A DNA stretch of 46,541 nucleotides from an uncultured Gammaproteobacteria bacterium (GCA_913050215.1 CAJXBG010000016.1:1-46541), one strand, 5' to 3'; shown: positions 26,053 through 36,055, counted from the stretch's first letter. Numbers and translations are program-made. Notes: generated by a model not told the origin, from the sequence alone.

Positions 26053-28401
26053 ATGACAGAACGTGCTGGTTCAAAACTGGATGTAATACTTCCCCATCTG
26101 GTCATAAAGTACCGTTGGCTCATTATCGCGTTAACAATAGTGATCGTTGTTGGCGCGGGGTCAGGAATGAGGTTTCTAACGATATCGACTGAATATCGCG
26201 ATAATTTCGGCCCGAATAATCCCCAACTGCTCGCTTTCGAGAAACTTGAGGCGACCTTCTCACGGGTTGATAACATCTTCTTTGGTATTGCGCCGAAGAA
26301 AGGCGACGCATTTACGCCCGAGACACTGCAAGTTGTTGCGGACTTAACAGATGAAGCCTGGAAAACGAAAGGGGTTTCACGTGTTGACTCATTAACTAAC
26401 TACCAACATACCAAGGTCGAAGACGATGACTTGCTTGTGGACAATTTGGTGGAATTTCCAGCTGAATTGTCAACTGCAGAAATGGCCGAGGTCCGGCGCA
26501 TTTCACTAAATGAGCCTTTGATAGAAAACCGGTTAATCTCTAAAGACGGCAAGGTCACCGGGATTAATGTCGAATTCCGCTTTGACAAAAACGCCTCCGA
26601 TTCTGAAGTGAAAGCGGCGCATTGGGCGTGGGATCAAAAGGCAGCCATTATGGCGGCGCATCCGGGGCTGGACGTTTTTGCGACGGGCTCAATTATCATC
26701 TCTGCGACTTTTTCTGAAACTTCAATGCGCGATCTCAGTACACAAACGCCGCTAATGTTCCTGCTGGTGATTTTTATCATGGCATTGTTGCTTAGGTCGG
26801 TTGTGGGCGTGATAGCGATAGTGCTCACAACGCTGTTCACGATTGTTTGTGCGATGGGTACTGCGGGATGGCTTGGATTCCAAATTTCCCCCATGTCGTC
26901 TCAGGCACCTGTGATTTTGTTAACAGTAGCCGTAGCCCATGGCGTTCACCTGCTTGTGAGTTTTTATCAGGAGATACGTGAAGGCAACGAAAAAACAACT
27001 TCGCTGATTGATGCGCTCACCATTAACATTCATCCGATTACTTTGACAAGTATCAGTACCGCAATCGGATTTTTAAGTCTTAACGTCTTGGCGGATGTTC
27101 CGCCTATTCAGGATATAGGAAATATCGTTGCCATTGGGGTGGTTTTCGCCTTTGTGTTTTCACTTACCTTCTTACCTGTGTTTGTGTACTTGATGCCAAC
27201 AGGCGTCAAGCCTGGTCATACAATAACCAACACTTTGATGGCGCAATTTGCAGAGTGGGTGATTCGGCGCCGTTCTATGTTGTTGTCGCTTAGTGTGCTT
27301 GCATCAGTCGTGTTGGTTTCGTTGGCGCCAATGAATATTGTCAGCGATCAGTTTAGCAAGTACTTCGGTGAGTCTAATCAGCTTCGCCACGATACCGACT
27401 TTCTTGATCAAAACCTGGGTGGTCTATACCGAATAGAGTATTCCCTTGATTCGGGAAAACCACAGGGCGTGTCTGATCCTGAATATCTCGCGAGAGTCGA
27501 GCATTTTGCGCAATGGTACCGGCAACAGGAACACGTCACGCATGTGAACACCTACACAGATATCGTTAAGCGATTGAGCAAAAACTTGAATGGTGATGAT
27601 GAAGCTTGGTATCGCCTGCCAGATACGCAAAATCTTGCTGCGCAGTATCTCTTGCTATATGAGTTGTCATTACCTTTTGGTCTCGATCTAACAAATTTGC
27701 TTAGTTTCGATAAGTCAGCTTCACGGATGATTGTGTCTGTACCCAGTTTGCCCACGCCGGCGTTTATTGAGCTGCAAGAAAACGCCAAAGCCTGGCTTCA
27801 TGAAAATGCACCGGAACTCGAACAGGAAGGGTCGAGTACTGCTTTGATGTTCACGCACATCGGTATTCGAGGCATGTTGGGTAGTGTGAAAGGCGCGCTC
27901 ATCGCTTTGGTACTCATTGCAATAGTGTTACTGACTACATTGCGTTCCGTGAAAATAGGGCTTATCAGTTTGATACCTAATCTGCTTCCCGGCGCTACGG
28001 GTTTTGGCGTCTGGTACTTGATGAACGGTCACGTAGGCCAGTCTCTGTCGCTTGTGCTCGGTGTCACCATGGGCATTGTTGTTGACGATACTGTGCACTT
28101 TCTCAGTAAGTATCTTCGAGCAAGGAGAGTGCAGGGGTTGTCTGCCGAAGATGCCGTGCGTTACGCGTTTCAACGGGTTGGGGTTGCCCTGTGGATCACG
28201 ACGTTGGTGTTAATTTCCGGCTTTATGATGCTGGGCATATCTGATTTCAGACCTAACGGCGATATGGGATTATTGGTATCGATTGTTATCGGTATTGCGC
28301 TTATTCTGGATTTTTTGCTGCTGCCGCCATTGTTGATATTGTTGGACGGTGATAAGTCGCCCGCTAAAATCGGTCCCACTAATGAGAGCGTTAGTAGATG
28401 A
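26053..28401 (+). CDS. MMPL/RND superfamily exporter
   Basis: I start it at the ATG at 26053 (782 residues). The open frame begins 53 codons earlier, but the extra part overlaps the Rieske gene and lacks family pattern. A cytoplasmic start is followed by a membrane helix (residues about 19-40), a large periplasmic loop, a five-helix bundle around 235-410, a second loop and another bundle at about 620-770. This is the 12-helix RND layout. LLTVAVAHGVHLLVSFYQE and GIVVDDTVHFLSKYLRARR are typical of the proton-relay helices of MMPL proteins. The family exports lipids or other hydrophobic molecules using the proton gradient. It is followed 37 bp later by an MFS carrier gene and a dioxygenase gene on the same strand. 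Confidence 0.9.
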   Translation: MTERAGSKLDVILPHLVIKYRWLIIALTIVIVVGAGSGMRFLTISTEYRDNFGPNNPQLLAFEKLEATFSRVDNIFFGIAPKKGDAFTPETLQVVADLTDEAWKTKGVSRVDSLTNYQHTKVEDDDLLVDNLVEFPAELSTAEMAEVRRISLNEPLIENRLISKDGKVTGINVEFRFDKNASDSEVKAAHWAWDQKAAIMAAHPGLDVFATGSIIISATFSETSMRDLSTQTPLMFLLVIFIMALLLRSVVGVIAIVLTTLFTIVCAMGTAGWLGFQISPMSSQAPVILLTVAVAHGVHLLVSFYQEIREGNEKTTSLIDALTINIHPITLTSISTAIGFLSLNVLADVPPIQDIGNIVAIGVVFAFVFSLTFLPVFVYLMPTGVKPGHTITNTLMAQFAEWVIRRRSMLLSLSVLASVVLVSLAPMNIVSDQFSKYFGESNQLRHDTDFLDQNLGGLYRIEYSLDSGKPQGVSDPEYLARVEHFAQWYRQQEHVTHVNTYTDIVKRLSKNLNGDDEAWYRLPDTQNLAAQYLLLYELSLPFGLDLTNLLSFDKSASRMIVSVPSLPTPAFIELQENAKAWLHENAPELEQEGSSTALMFTHIGIRGMLGSVKGALIALVLIAIVLLTTLRSVKIGLISLIPNLLPGATGFGVWYLMNGHVGQSLSLVLGVTMGIVVDDTVHFLSKYLRARRVQGLSAEDAVRYAFQRVGVALWITTLVLISGFMMLGISDFRPNGDMGLLVSIVIGIALILDFLLLPPLLILLDGDKSPAKIGPTNESVSR

Positions 28402-28438
28402 GTGTATAGTTGTCAATTGACTCGATTTACAACCCCCT

Positions 28439-29731
28439 ATGCTTTCCTATCTACTCAAGCGCAACAATGACACCACCTTTCTAGGATGGCGTATGGTCTC
28501 GGTTGCGTTCCTAGTAGATTTTATTGCCGTTGGTTTTTTCTTCTATTCTTACGGAATTTTCTTCAAAGCGATCGCTGTTGAGTTCGGTGATTCCCGTTTT
28601 GGTGTTTCCATCGGTGTCACGGTAACCCAAGGTGTAGGTGCTGTACTAGCACCATTTATTGGACGCGCGCTGGACAGGTTTCCGCTGAAGAATGTCATGG
28701 CCTGCGGGGCGATATCGGTGGGCACTGGTTTCGGGCTGCTCGGGTTGGTTCAGACGCCGCTGCAGTTCTATCTTGTACTGGGTATCTTCGTTGGTTTTGG
28801 TGCTGGTGCCATGGGGCAACTTGCCACGTCTAAGTTGGTCAGTAATTGGTTCGTCTTGAAGCGCGGCTCTGCCCTTGGAATCGCTGCAACCGGCATCTCT
28901 GTATCCGGCGTCGTCATGCCGGCTATTAGCGCATGGATAATCGCGACGTTTGGTTGGCGTGAAGCTTTTATGACTTATGGTCTGATCACATTTCTGGTGG
29001 TCGTACCCGTCGTCCTCCGACTCGTGATATCAAGGCCAGAGGATGTTGGGCTGTTACCCGACGGAGCGACAGAAAAAGGTGTGCTTCCTCCACCCAAACC
29101 AGCACTTCGCACCCGTGATTTTCTGAGCCAGCCAAATTTCTGGATTTTGCTTACGGTCATAGGATTACTCTTCGGCATTCAAAGCGCCACATTGATTCAT
29201 ATGGTGCCTCAACTCACCGACTCGGGACTTTCTCTGGTAGCCGCCTCTGGTATAGCGTCAGCTACAGCAGGCTTTGGTATCGCGGGCAAGCTAATTTTCG
29301 GTGTATTGGTCGACCGCTGGGATGTTCGGCATGCTTTGTGGTTGGGCATCGGTTTCCAGTTTGTCGGGCATTTGTTCATGTTGTTTGTTGAAGGTTATTC
29401 AGGCTTTCTTCTCGGTGCCTGTATGTTTGGTTTTGGTATGGGAGGCGTGGTACCTATGCAAGGCGCTGTGGTTGGCGCTGCATTTGGCCGGGAATCATTT
29501 GGCCGAGTACTCGGCGCCATGAGGCCGCCGATGGCAATACTGCACTTGGCGGGCACGCCCTTTGCTGGCTGGGTATATGATGTGACAGGAAGCTATCGTC
29601 CTGCATTCCTCACCTTCCTAGCTTTGTATTTACTCACGGCGCTGATCGTTCTAGCATTGAAGGTAGAAACACGATCTAAAAACCGGGCAAGAAAGCCCGC
29701 AGGAGATCCAAATGAGTCAGCTATCAATTGA
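28439..29731 (+). CDS. MFS transporter (OFA/monocarboxylate-like)
   Basis: The 430-residue protein has about 12 hydrophobic segments, and a basic loop (RDPxxx-type GRALDRFPLKN near residue 75) follows helix 2. It resembles the oxalate/formate antiporter and monocarboxylate group, for example FGWREAFMTYGLITFL in the middle and FGFGMGGVVPMQGA in the second half. It should carry a small anion or organic acid across the inner membrane. No strong ribosome site precedes the ATG, and an internal start at M19 is possible. The gene ends inside the start of the dioxygenase gene (20-bp overlap), which suggests that carrier and enzyme act on the same compound. Confidence 0.88.
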   Translation: MLSYLLKRNNDTTFLGWRMVSVAFLVDFIAVGFFFYSYGIFFKAIAVEFGDSRFGVSIGVTVTQGVGAVLAPFIGRALDRFPLKNVMACGAISVGTGFGLLGLVQTPLQFYLVLGIFVGFGAGAMGQLATSKLVSNWFVLKRGSALGIAATGISVSGVVMPAISAWIIATFGWREAFMTYGLITFLVVVPVVLRLVISRPEDVGLLPDGATEKGVLPPPKPALRTRDFLSQPNFWILLTVIGLLFGIQSATLIHMVPQLTDSGLSLVAASGIASATAGFGIAGKLIFGVLVDRWDVRHALWLGIGFQFVGHLFMLFVEGYSGFLLGACMFGFGMGGVVPMQGAVVGAAFGRESFGRVLGAMRPPMAILHLAGTPFAGWVYDVTGSYRPAFLTFLALYLLTALIVLALKVETRSKNRARKPAGDPNESAIN

Positions 29732-30560
29732 GCCTCTGTCAGCAAAAAACGTGGGGGCGCTCGTTACCGGTATCGATTTGGTGTCGTTGAAGAATGATGA
29801 ATGGCAGGCGATCCTTGAAGCTTTTCATGAATATGGTTTGCTGGTGTTTCCCGGTCAGCATCTGAGTGACGAGGATCAGGGGGCTTTTGGTCGACGATTT
29901 GGGGAACTTGAAATGATCGTCGAAGGCCATTCGGCTGTGCCGCTGTCGAACAAAACCAAAGACGGTGATGTTGTGGATAAAGACGATCCTATTATGCAGG
30001 TGTTACTTGGTAATGAGGGTTGGCACACTGACAGCTCCTATATGCCGATATCTGCGAAGGCCTCGGTGCTTTCAGCACATGTTTTACCAGCAAGTGGTGG
30101 GGGAACTGAATGGGCAGATATGAGGGCTGCCTATGAAGCATTACCCGAAGGGCTTCAGGAGACAATACAGGATCTTGCCGCATTTCATTCGCTCAAGTAC
30201 TCGCAAGCCCGCGCGGGGATGACCCAAAGCAAAGGCTATGGCTATGATGTTGAAGAACCGCCATTAAGACCGCTAGTGAAGTTCCATCCAGTGACAGGTA
30301 AACCAGCGTTGTATATCGGCCGGCATGCGCACGGTATTCCCGGTCTTGAAAACGCCGAGTCCGAGGCGTTACTCGACAGGTTGCTTTCATTTGCTTGTTC
30401 ACCCGAACGTTGCCATGAGCATCATTGGCAAGTGGGTGATCTGATTATTTGGGACAACAGGCGTATGCTGCATCGAGCACGTCCCTACGACATTCAGCAG
30501 GCAAGGGTGATGAAACACACTAGAATAGCCGGTGATGTCAGAACCGAGTCGGGGATGTAG
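29712..30560 (+). CDS. TauD/TfdA family 2-oxoglutarate-dependent dioxygenase
   Basis: This 282-residue non-heme iron enzyme has the full facial triad: H105 and D107 in GWHTDSSY and H254 in RRMLHRARPYD. The 2-oxoglutarate-binding arginine is R271 in HTRIAGD. AGGAG lies 6 bases before the ATG. Relatives hydroxylate taurine, sulfonates, alkyl sulfates or aryloxyacids with O2 and 2-oxoglutarate. This copy is closest in pattern to the broader TauD group, and the substrate is open. It overlaps the MFS gene by 20 bp, so the two are translationally linked. The stop is 8 bp from the opposing dbpA stop. Confidence 0.93.
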   Translation: MSQLSIEPLSAKNVGALVTGIDLVSLKNDEWQAILEAFHEYGLLVFPGQHLSDEDQGAFGRRFGELEMIVEGHSAVPLSNKTKDGDVVDKDDPIMQVLLGNEGWHTDSSYMPISAKASVLSAHVLPASGGGTEWADMRAAYEALPEGLQETIQDLAAFHSLKYSQARAGMTQSKGYGYDVEEPPLRPLVKFHPVTGKPALYIGRHAHGIPGLENAESEALLDRLLSFACSPERCHEHHWQVGDLIIWDNRRMLHRARPYDIQQARVMKHTRIAGDVRTESGM

Positions 30561-30568
30561 ACCAGTGC

Positions 30569-31966
30569 TTAGCCTCTGATGCGTCGAACCCGAAAAGATC
30601 GTCCTTTTAACTTTCCCTCCGAGAGTTTTTTCAGTGCAGCTTTCGCTTTTGTCTGTGTCACAGCGACATAGGTACAGCGTTCAAATACGTTGATTTTGCC
30701 TACTTCCGTCGCAGCGATACCATCTTTACCGGTTAGGGCGCCAACGATGTCTCCCGGTCTGACTTTTTGTTTTCGTCCGCCATCAACTTGCAGGGTAGCC
30801 ATCGTAGGATAGAACGTTGGTTTGCTAAGGAGTTCGGGATTGGCAAGTTCACGCTGCTCCAACGAGGTGTTGAGAAAAGCTTCCAACTTGTCCAGTTTGA
30901 ATTGCTCTCTTTTAGTGCAAAGTGTGAATGCTTGCCCCTTATTACCCGCGCGGCCGGTGCGACCAACTCGATGAATATGTACTTCCTGTTCAGGTGCAAT
31001 TTGATGATTGATCACGAGGTCTAACTCATCAATATCAAGTCCCCGAGCAGCGACGTCTGTTGCAACCAATATGGACGCACTTTTATTGGAGAAACGGACC
31101 AAAATTTCGTCTCTTGATTTTTGTTCCAGTTCCCCATGCAGTGCCAATGCACTAAAGTTTGCAGCGACAAGTTCGTTTGCGACCTCCTGAACCTGTTTGC
31201 GCGTATTGCAAAATACCAAAGTAGATTCAGGCTCAATTTCCAGTAGGATTAATCGAAGTGCTGTGATTCGATCTTCTTCGTCTTCGAGTCGACAGACATA
31301 TTGTTGAATACTGTCTTCCGAGTGGGTCTCGGTATTTTCAACACGCTGGGGGGCATGCATGATTTTGCTTGTCATTGCCTCTATTTCTCGAGGAAATGTT
31401 GCGCTAAACAATAAGGTTTGTCTAACCGAAGGCACGTATTTGAGAATGGCATCAATCGTTTCGCTAAAACCCATATCGAGCATACGGTCTGCTTCATCAA
31501 GCACAAAGGTACTCAAATTTTGCAGATCCAGCTTGCCTTTGCGAAGGTGTTCTTCGACGCGCCCAGGTGTACCCACAATAATGTGTGCACCGTGTTCTAA
31601 AGAGCCTACCTGAGGACCAAATGCTGTGCCACCGCACAATGTCAGGATTTTTATATTGTGCACAGTGCGGGCAAGCCTTCGCAGTTCTTTTGACACCTGA
31701 TCAGCGAGTTCCCGTGTAGGACAGAGAATCAGACTCTGCACTCTAAACCGCTTCACGTTGAGTTTCTGCAGAACACCCAAACCGAAAGCAGCTGTTTTAC
31801 CCGACCCGGTTTTACTCTGCGCGATGACATCCAACCCTTCCAGAATTAAAGGGAGACTCTGCGCCTGAATAAGTGTCATCTGATGATAGTTAAGACTAGC
31901 CAGATTTGTTAGCAGCTCTTTTGATAAATCGAGTGCATCGAATTTAAGATTGTTTGCTGTGCTCAT
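30569..31966 (-). CDS. dbpA: ATP-dependent RNA helicase DbpA
   Basis: This 465-residue DEAD-box helicase acts in assembly of the 50S subunit through 23S rRNA helix 92. The Q-motif region, the Walker A SKTGSGKT (51-58), DEAD (157-160 in FVLDEADRM), SAT (LLFSATF) and HRVGRTGR are all present. The C-terminal DbpA RNA-binding domain is recognisable from KVRPGDIVGALTGKDGI and LKGRSFRVRRIR, which separates it from other DEAD-box proteins. Length and domain order are normal. The gene is monocistronic and ends 8 bp from the opposing dioxygenase gene. The ribosome site is weak. Confidence 0.95.
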   Translation of the reverse strand: MSTANNLKFDALDLSKELLTNLASLNYHQMTLIQAQSLPLILEGLDVIAQSKTGSGKTAAFGLGVLQKLNVKRFRVQSLILCPTRELADQVSKELRRLARTVHNIKILTLCGGTAFGPQVGSLEHGAHIIVGTPGRVEEHLRKGKLDLQNLSTFVLDEADRMLDMGFSETIDAILKYVPSVRQTLLFSATFPREIEAMTSKIMHAPQRVENTETHSEDSIQQYVCRLEDEEDRITALRLILLEIEPESTLVFCNTRKQVQEVANELVAANFSALALHGELEQKSRDEILVRFSNKSASILVATDVAARGLDIDELDLVINHQIAPEQEVHIHRVGRTGRAGNKGQAFTLCTKREQFKLDKLEAFLNTSLEQRELANPELLSKPTFYPTMATLQVDGGRKQKVRPGDIVGALTGKDGIAATEVGKINVFERCTYVAVTQTKAKAALKKLSEGKLKGRSFRVRRIRG

Positions 31967-32199
31967 AAAGAAAATGGCTGTGTGGTAGGTGAATTGGCTG
32001 TTGTTTTTCTATGTAGTTCAAGAGCGTCTACTATAATAAAGCGAGTATGCACGCCATCTGATGAGTAGTCACTGGTAAACAATAAGGACGTACCGGCATG
32101 TTCCGGTTTGCTGACGACTTTAGCTAAATGCCGATTTGTTGTAGGGAGGATGAAGTCGCGACAAGCGAGACCGGTTTTTACAACACGTTGTCTGAAATT

Positions 32200-33150
32200 T
32201 TATTGCTTGCCAAGCTGCTGTTCCAGCACGCGTGTGTCTTTTGTAAATTGACGTATACCCTCTGCAAGTTTCTCAGTTGCCATTGCATCCTCGTTGAGGG
32301 ACCAGCGAAATGCAGATTCTTCTAGAGATATCTTCGCTGTGCCGCCTTCGGGTGTGTTTTTATCCAGAGTCTGGACGAGTTGCCCATTGTCCTGGCTAAG
32401 CGCTTCCAGCAGCGTAGGGCTTATGGTGAGTCTGTCACAACCCGCTAGCGCCTCTATTTCCCCTGTGTTTCTGAAACTCGCACCCATCACAACTGTGTCG
32501 AAGCCGTTAGCCTTGTAATAGTTGAAAATTCTTTGCACGGACAAAACGCCGGGATCGTTCGTTGCGGTATAGTCGATATCAGTATGTGCCTTCCACCAGT
32601 CGAGAATTCGCCCGACGAAAGGTGAAATGAGGAAAACGCCCGCGTTGGCGCAGGCGACAGCCTGCTCAAATGAGAAGAGTAGGGTTAGGTTACAGTTGAT
32701 GCCTTCTGCTTCCAAAACTTCCGCTGCCCGAATTCCCTCCCATGTGGATGCGAGTTTGATTAGGACTCGATTTCGATTGAAATCAAGTGCTTCGTATTGA
32801 CTAATGAGTGCTCGACCTCGCTCGACCATTGCTTTTGCATCAAACGATAGTCGGGCGTCAACCTCGGTAGAAATTCTGCCGGGTATCAGCTTAAGGATTT
32901 CAATCCCGACTAAGACAGCTAGCCGATCGCAGGCGAGATCGAGTTGTTCTTGGTTTGATGTGCCACGGGATAATCCGAACTGTTTCGCCGCCTCAACCAA
33001 GGGTGCATACTGCGGCATTGCGGCTGCTTTTAGCAACAGCGATGGATTTGTCGTCGCGTCTTGCGGCTTAAACTGTTTCATTGCTTCAATGTCGCCGGTA
33101 TCCGCAACCACATCTGTCATCGTTTTTAATTGTTCAAGCTTACTTGGCAT
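32200..33150 (-). CDS. tal: Transaldolase
   Basis: This 316-residue enzyme of the classical TalB type moves a dihydroxyacetone unit between sugar phosphates in the non-oxidative pentose-phosphate pathway. The Schiff-base lysine is K132 in [12 protein letters not shown], the same number as in E. coli TalB. The family signature [13 protein letters not shown] (31-43) and [11 protein letters not shown] follow the expected order. The protein is full length. It is transcribed alone between dbpA and a small membrane-protein gene that points away from it. It would supply pentoses and erythrose 4-phosphate in a gluconeogenic organism. Confidence 0.97.
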   Translation of the reverse strand: MPSKLEQLKTMTDVVADTGDIEAMKQFKPQDATTNPSLLLKAAAMPQYAPLVEAAKQFGLSRGTSNQEQLDLACDRLAVLVGIEILKLIPGRISTEVDARLSFDAKAMVERGRALISQYEALDFNRNRVLIKLASTWEGIRAAEVLEAEGINCNLTLLFSFEQAVACANAGVFLISPFVGRILDWWKAHTDIDYTATNDPGVLSVQRIFNYYKANGFDTVVMGASFRNTGEIEALAGCDRLTISPTLLEALSQDNGQLVQTLDKNTPEGGTAKISLEESAFRWSLNEDAMATEKLAEGIRQFTKDTRVLEQQLGKQ

Positions 33151-33437
33151 GCCTATGATCCTTTGCTGGCGAATGGGTGACGATATCTACTCAAGACGTT
33201 TCGCGCGTATATTACAGTAAAACCGTATGCTTAAGCGCATTAAAGCTTTTTAAAGTGGGTGAGTTGATGACTTGTTAGTCGTCTATCAGTACTAAGGTTC
33301 AAGGGCGTTATCACCTGCATCTCCACTTTTTGTCTTCTGATTGCCTTTCTTTCAACACTGGATGCTCATCATTTCAAGGTTAAATAGGTTAGGTGGAAAT
33401 CTACTGAAAAGAAAAGCTGATCTTTAAGGAGAAAACT

Positions 33438-33743
33438 GTGTCATTTAAGCGAAAACGCATCCCCCATGAATTGATTATAAGGGATTCGAAATGGGAGCAG
33501 CCCTATGAAAGGAATCGATGGTTATTGTGGTCGATTGCAGCTCTGTTATTTGCCGGGGTGCTGTCGTTTACGATTATTTTATCAATGTTTCCGGAGGTGA
33601 GTGATGATGCTTCGATCGTGGGTCGTCCAATAGGCATCAATTTTGAAGGCGTAGAGCAATTTGCTGATGATACAAAAGGAGAAACTCGGATTGTTTTACC
33701 GATTAAGACAAACGTGCTGGAAGTGGCAGTCTCAGATGAGTGA
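33438..33743 (+). CDS. Small single-pass membrane protein of unknown function
   Basis: The 101-residue protein starts at GTG with AAGGAG exactly 6 bases upstream, a strong ribosome site. The N-terminus is basic and polar (KRKRIPHELI). One hydrophobic helix spans about 30-50 (LLWSIAALLFAGVLSFTIIL), and an acidic periplasmic-like domain follows. It is probably a type II inner-membrane protein. I do not recognise the family. It stands alone, divergent from tal and convergent with the Nudix gene. Confidence 0.7.
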   Translation: MSFKRKRIPHELIIRDSKWEQPYERNRWLLWSIAALLFAGVLSFTIILSMFPEVSDDASIVGRPIGINFEGVEQFADDTKGETRIVLPIKTNVLEVAVSDE

Positions 33744-33773
33744 AGATGTTTTTCTTGGCAAGTTTAGATTAGG

Positions 33774-34406
33774 TTATTGCCAGGCAAAGACCGGTTGATC
33801 ATAGTGGCCAACTTGGGTGTGCTTGTTCAATATCGCGACTTCCCTGAATTGATACAGCATGGCGCCTGTGGGAGCAAAAATTCGATCGTGCTCGTAGTTC
33901 ATGGAAAGCACCTGTCTGTTGCTTTCCGGTATTTTTTCCAGATTGGGAGACTTCGGGTTGACGAGATCATCGAAACTGAAGGGATGTATCGATGCAACTT
34001 CGTCTGGGTTCGGGCGCAGTTGTTCGGCCTTGGCGTCTGACCAGAACACGACCGGCGTGATTGCATACCCTGATCGCGTAACGTAATCGTCAAGTGTTCC
34101 CAGTAAAGCAGATTCTGGTAAGTCGAGATTGATTTCTTCGTGCATTTCTCGGCGGGCTGCGTCAATCAGAGATTCCCCTTCGTCGACTCGACCACCGGGC
34201 AGTGCCCACTGACCGGAGTGTGCGTTGAGTCGAGGTGAACGCCGAGTGACGATCACTGCGCAGGCGTTGTTGTGTGCGTAAACAGTGATAGCGACAGCGG
34301 CAGACACAAGTTTATCGTTCATCCGCCGCTGATCACTAAAGCTATTCACCCGTTGATGCAGGAGATCTCTGTATTGTTTGGTAAAAGGAAACCGATTTAC
34401 AGCCAT
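33774..34406 (-). CDS. Nudix hydrolase (CoA-diphosphatase-like)
   Basis: This 210-residue Nudix protein has the box GGRVDEGESLIDAARREMHEE. The final glycine of the consensus is replaced by asparagine (EEINL). Upstream, RRSPRLNAHSGQWALPGGR resembles the extra signature of the NudL/CoA diphosphatase group, which cleaves CoA or acyl-CoA to 4'-phosphopantetheine and 3',5'-ADP. It lies only 5 bp after an acyl-CoA ligase gene, and TGA-CATCT-ATG suggests translational coupling. Control of CoA or acyl-CoA levels is a reasonable inference from both facts. Another nucleotide-sugar or NADH substrate is not excluded. Confidence 0.85.
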   Translation of the reverse strand: MAVNRFPFTKQYRDLLHQRVNSFSDQRRMNDKLVSAAVAITVYAHNNACAVIVTRRSPRLNAHSGQWALPGGRVDEGESLIDAARREMHEEINLDLPESALLGTLDDYVTRSGYAITPVVFWSDAKAEQLRPNPDEVASIHPFSFDDLVNPKSPNLEKIPESNRQVLSMNYEHDRIFAPTGAMLYQFREVAILNKHTQVGHYDQPVFAWQ

Positions 34407-34411
34407 AGATG

Positions 34412-36055
34412 TCAGGCTGTTCGCATATCGGGTAATTGATAGTTCGTTTCATCAAGATCCGCGCGAATGGTCTTCTTATCAATTTTGCCTGTTGTTGTTA
34501 ACGGAATGCTCTCGACAAAAATAACGTCATCCGGTAGCTGCCATCTTGCGAAAATTGAAGCACAGTGCTCCAGAATTAACTCTCGAGTGACATTCGAGCC
34601 CTCGACCAGAATAACCAACGCAACTGGTCTTTCATCCCATTTGGGATGTGGTTGTGCGACGACTGCAGCCTGAAGAACACCTTCCAGCGCGATGATGTGA
34701 TTTTCAAGATCAACAGAAGAGATCCACTCTCCGCCTGACTTAATCAAGTCCTTCGAGCGGTCGGCAATAATAAGGTATTCTTCCTGATCGATTTTTGCGA
34801 CATCGCCAGTGACCAGCCAACCATTGTGAAATTTATCGGGTTGCGGATCGTTGTAGTACTCGGCTGCAATCCAGGGTCCGCGAATCAGCAGTTCGCCAAC
34901 TGATTCACCATCATGGGGCACCGGATTCCACTCTTCATCAACGATTTCAATATCGAGCCCCGGAATCAATAGGCCGGCCTTGGCTATGTTTTCGAATTGC
35001 TGGTCTTCCGTGAGTCTTATATGTGAGCGTTTGGCAACTTTTCTCGATAGTGTTCCCAGAGGGTTTGTCTCTGTCATACCCCACCCTTGGACCATCTCAA
35101 CGCCATATGTTTCCCAGTACCAGCGCATCATGGATACAGGGGGCGCGGATCCGCCACAGGTGAGCCTTGACAGGTTGCTCATGTCATATTTGCTCTCACC
35201 TTCGGCCTCAAGTATTGCTTTGATGCCTTGCCAAATAGTCGGAACCCCAGCTGAAATAGTGACTTCTTCGTCAACGATCAGTTGGAGCAGCTTATCTGGC
35301 GACATGTATTTGTGCGGATAAACCTGTTTGCAACCAAGCATCGAGGCAGTGAAGGGCATACCCCAACCCATGGCGTGAAACATGGGTACGATGCCACAGA
35401 GCGCATCAAGCGCAGATAAGCTAACGGAGTCTGTCATTGCCTGAGCCATCGTATGCAGGTAAGTCGATCTGTGAGTGTACATAACACCTTTGGGCTTGCC
35501 AGTTGTACCACTGGTATAGCACAGTCCCATGGGTGCGTTCTCGTCGAGCTCTGGCCAGTCAAAACTGCTGGGCTGATCTTTTATAAAATCTTCGTAGTCA
35601 ATGACGTCTGTGAAAGTTGACTCTCCATTTTCGCCGTAGCGGCAGATGACGATAAGTTCGACGGTTGGTATCTTACCTTTCAGAGGTTCCAGCAAAGGCA
35701 GTAAATCTTCGTCTGCGAATATGACCCGGTCCTCTGCGTGATTAATGATGTATTCAAGATCTGCCGGTGAGAGACGGATGTTCAGCGTGTGCAGCACAGC
35801 ACCCATTGATGGCACGCCCTGATAGAGCTCGAGGTGGCGGTAGTTACTCCACATGAAGCTTGCAACCCGATCCCCTTCCTTTATACCGTGCGCTTTTAAT
35901 GCACCCGCTACCCTATTGGCGCGCTCCCAAGTTGTCTTCAACGTTTGTCGGTGGGTACCATTTTCCAGCAAGGTCACAACTTCCTCGTTGGGATCGAGTT
36001 TGGCACCACGACCCAGAATTCGAGAAAGAATAAGCGGGGTTTGTTGCATTGTCAT
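34412..36055 (-). CDS. Fatty acyl-CoA ligase (AlkK/FadD-like)
   Basis: This is a complete 547-residue acyl-CoA synthetase. The ATP motif YTSGTTGKPKGVMYTH lies near residues 178-193. GWGMTETNPLG, the aspartate-containing WLVTGDVAKID and the C-terminal TTGKIDKKTIR complete the ANL set. Its overall pattern is closest to medium/long-chain ligases of the AlkK type. It forms acyl-CoA from free fatty acids for beta-oxidation or lipid synthesis at the cytoplasmic face. AAGGAG lies 8 bases before the ATG, and a promoter-like sequence is present upstream. It shares an operon with the Nudix gene. Confidence 0.94.
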   Translation of the reverse strand: MTMQQTPLILSRILGRGAKLDPNEEVVTLLENGTHRQTLKTTWERANRVAGALKAHGIKEGDRVASFMWSNYRHLELYQGVPSMGAVLHTLNIRLSPADLEYIINHAEDRVIFADEDLLPLLEPLKGKIPTVELIVICRYGENGESTFTDVIDYEDFIKDQPSSFDWPELDENAPMGLCYTSGTTGKPKGVMYTHRSTYLHTMAQAMTDSVSLSALDALCGIVPMFHAMGWGMPFTASMLGCKQVYPHKYMSPDKLLQLIVDEEVTISAGVPTIWQGIKAILEAEGESKYDMSNLSRLTCGGSAPPVSMMRWYWETYGVEMVQGWGMTETNPLGTLSRKVAKRSHIRLTEDQQFENIAKAGLLIPGLDIEIVDEEWNPVPHDGESVGELLIRGPWIAAEYYNDPQPDKFHNGWLVTGDVAKIDQEEYLIIADRSKDLIKSGGEWISSVDLENHIIALEGVLQAAVVAQPHPKWDERPVALVILVEGSNVTRELILEHCASIFARWQLPDDVIFVESIPLTTTGKIDKKTIRADLDETNYQLPDMRTA

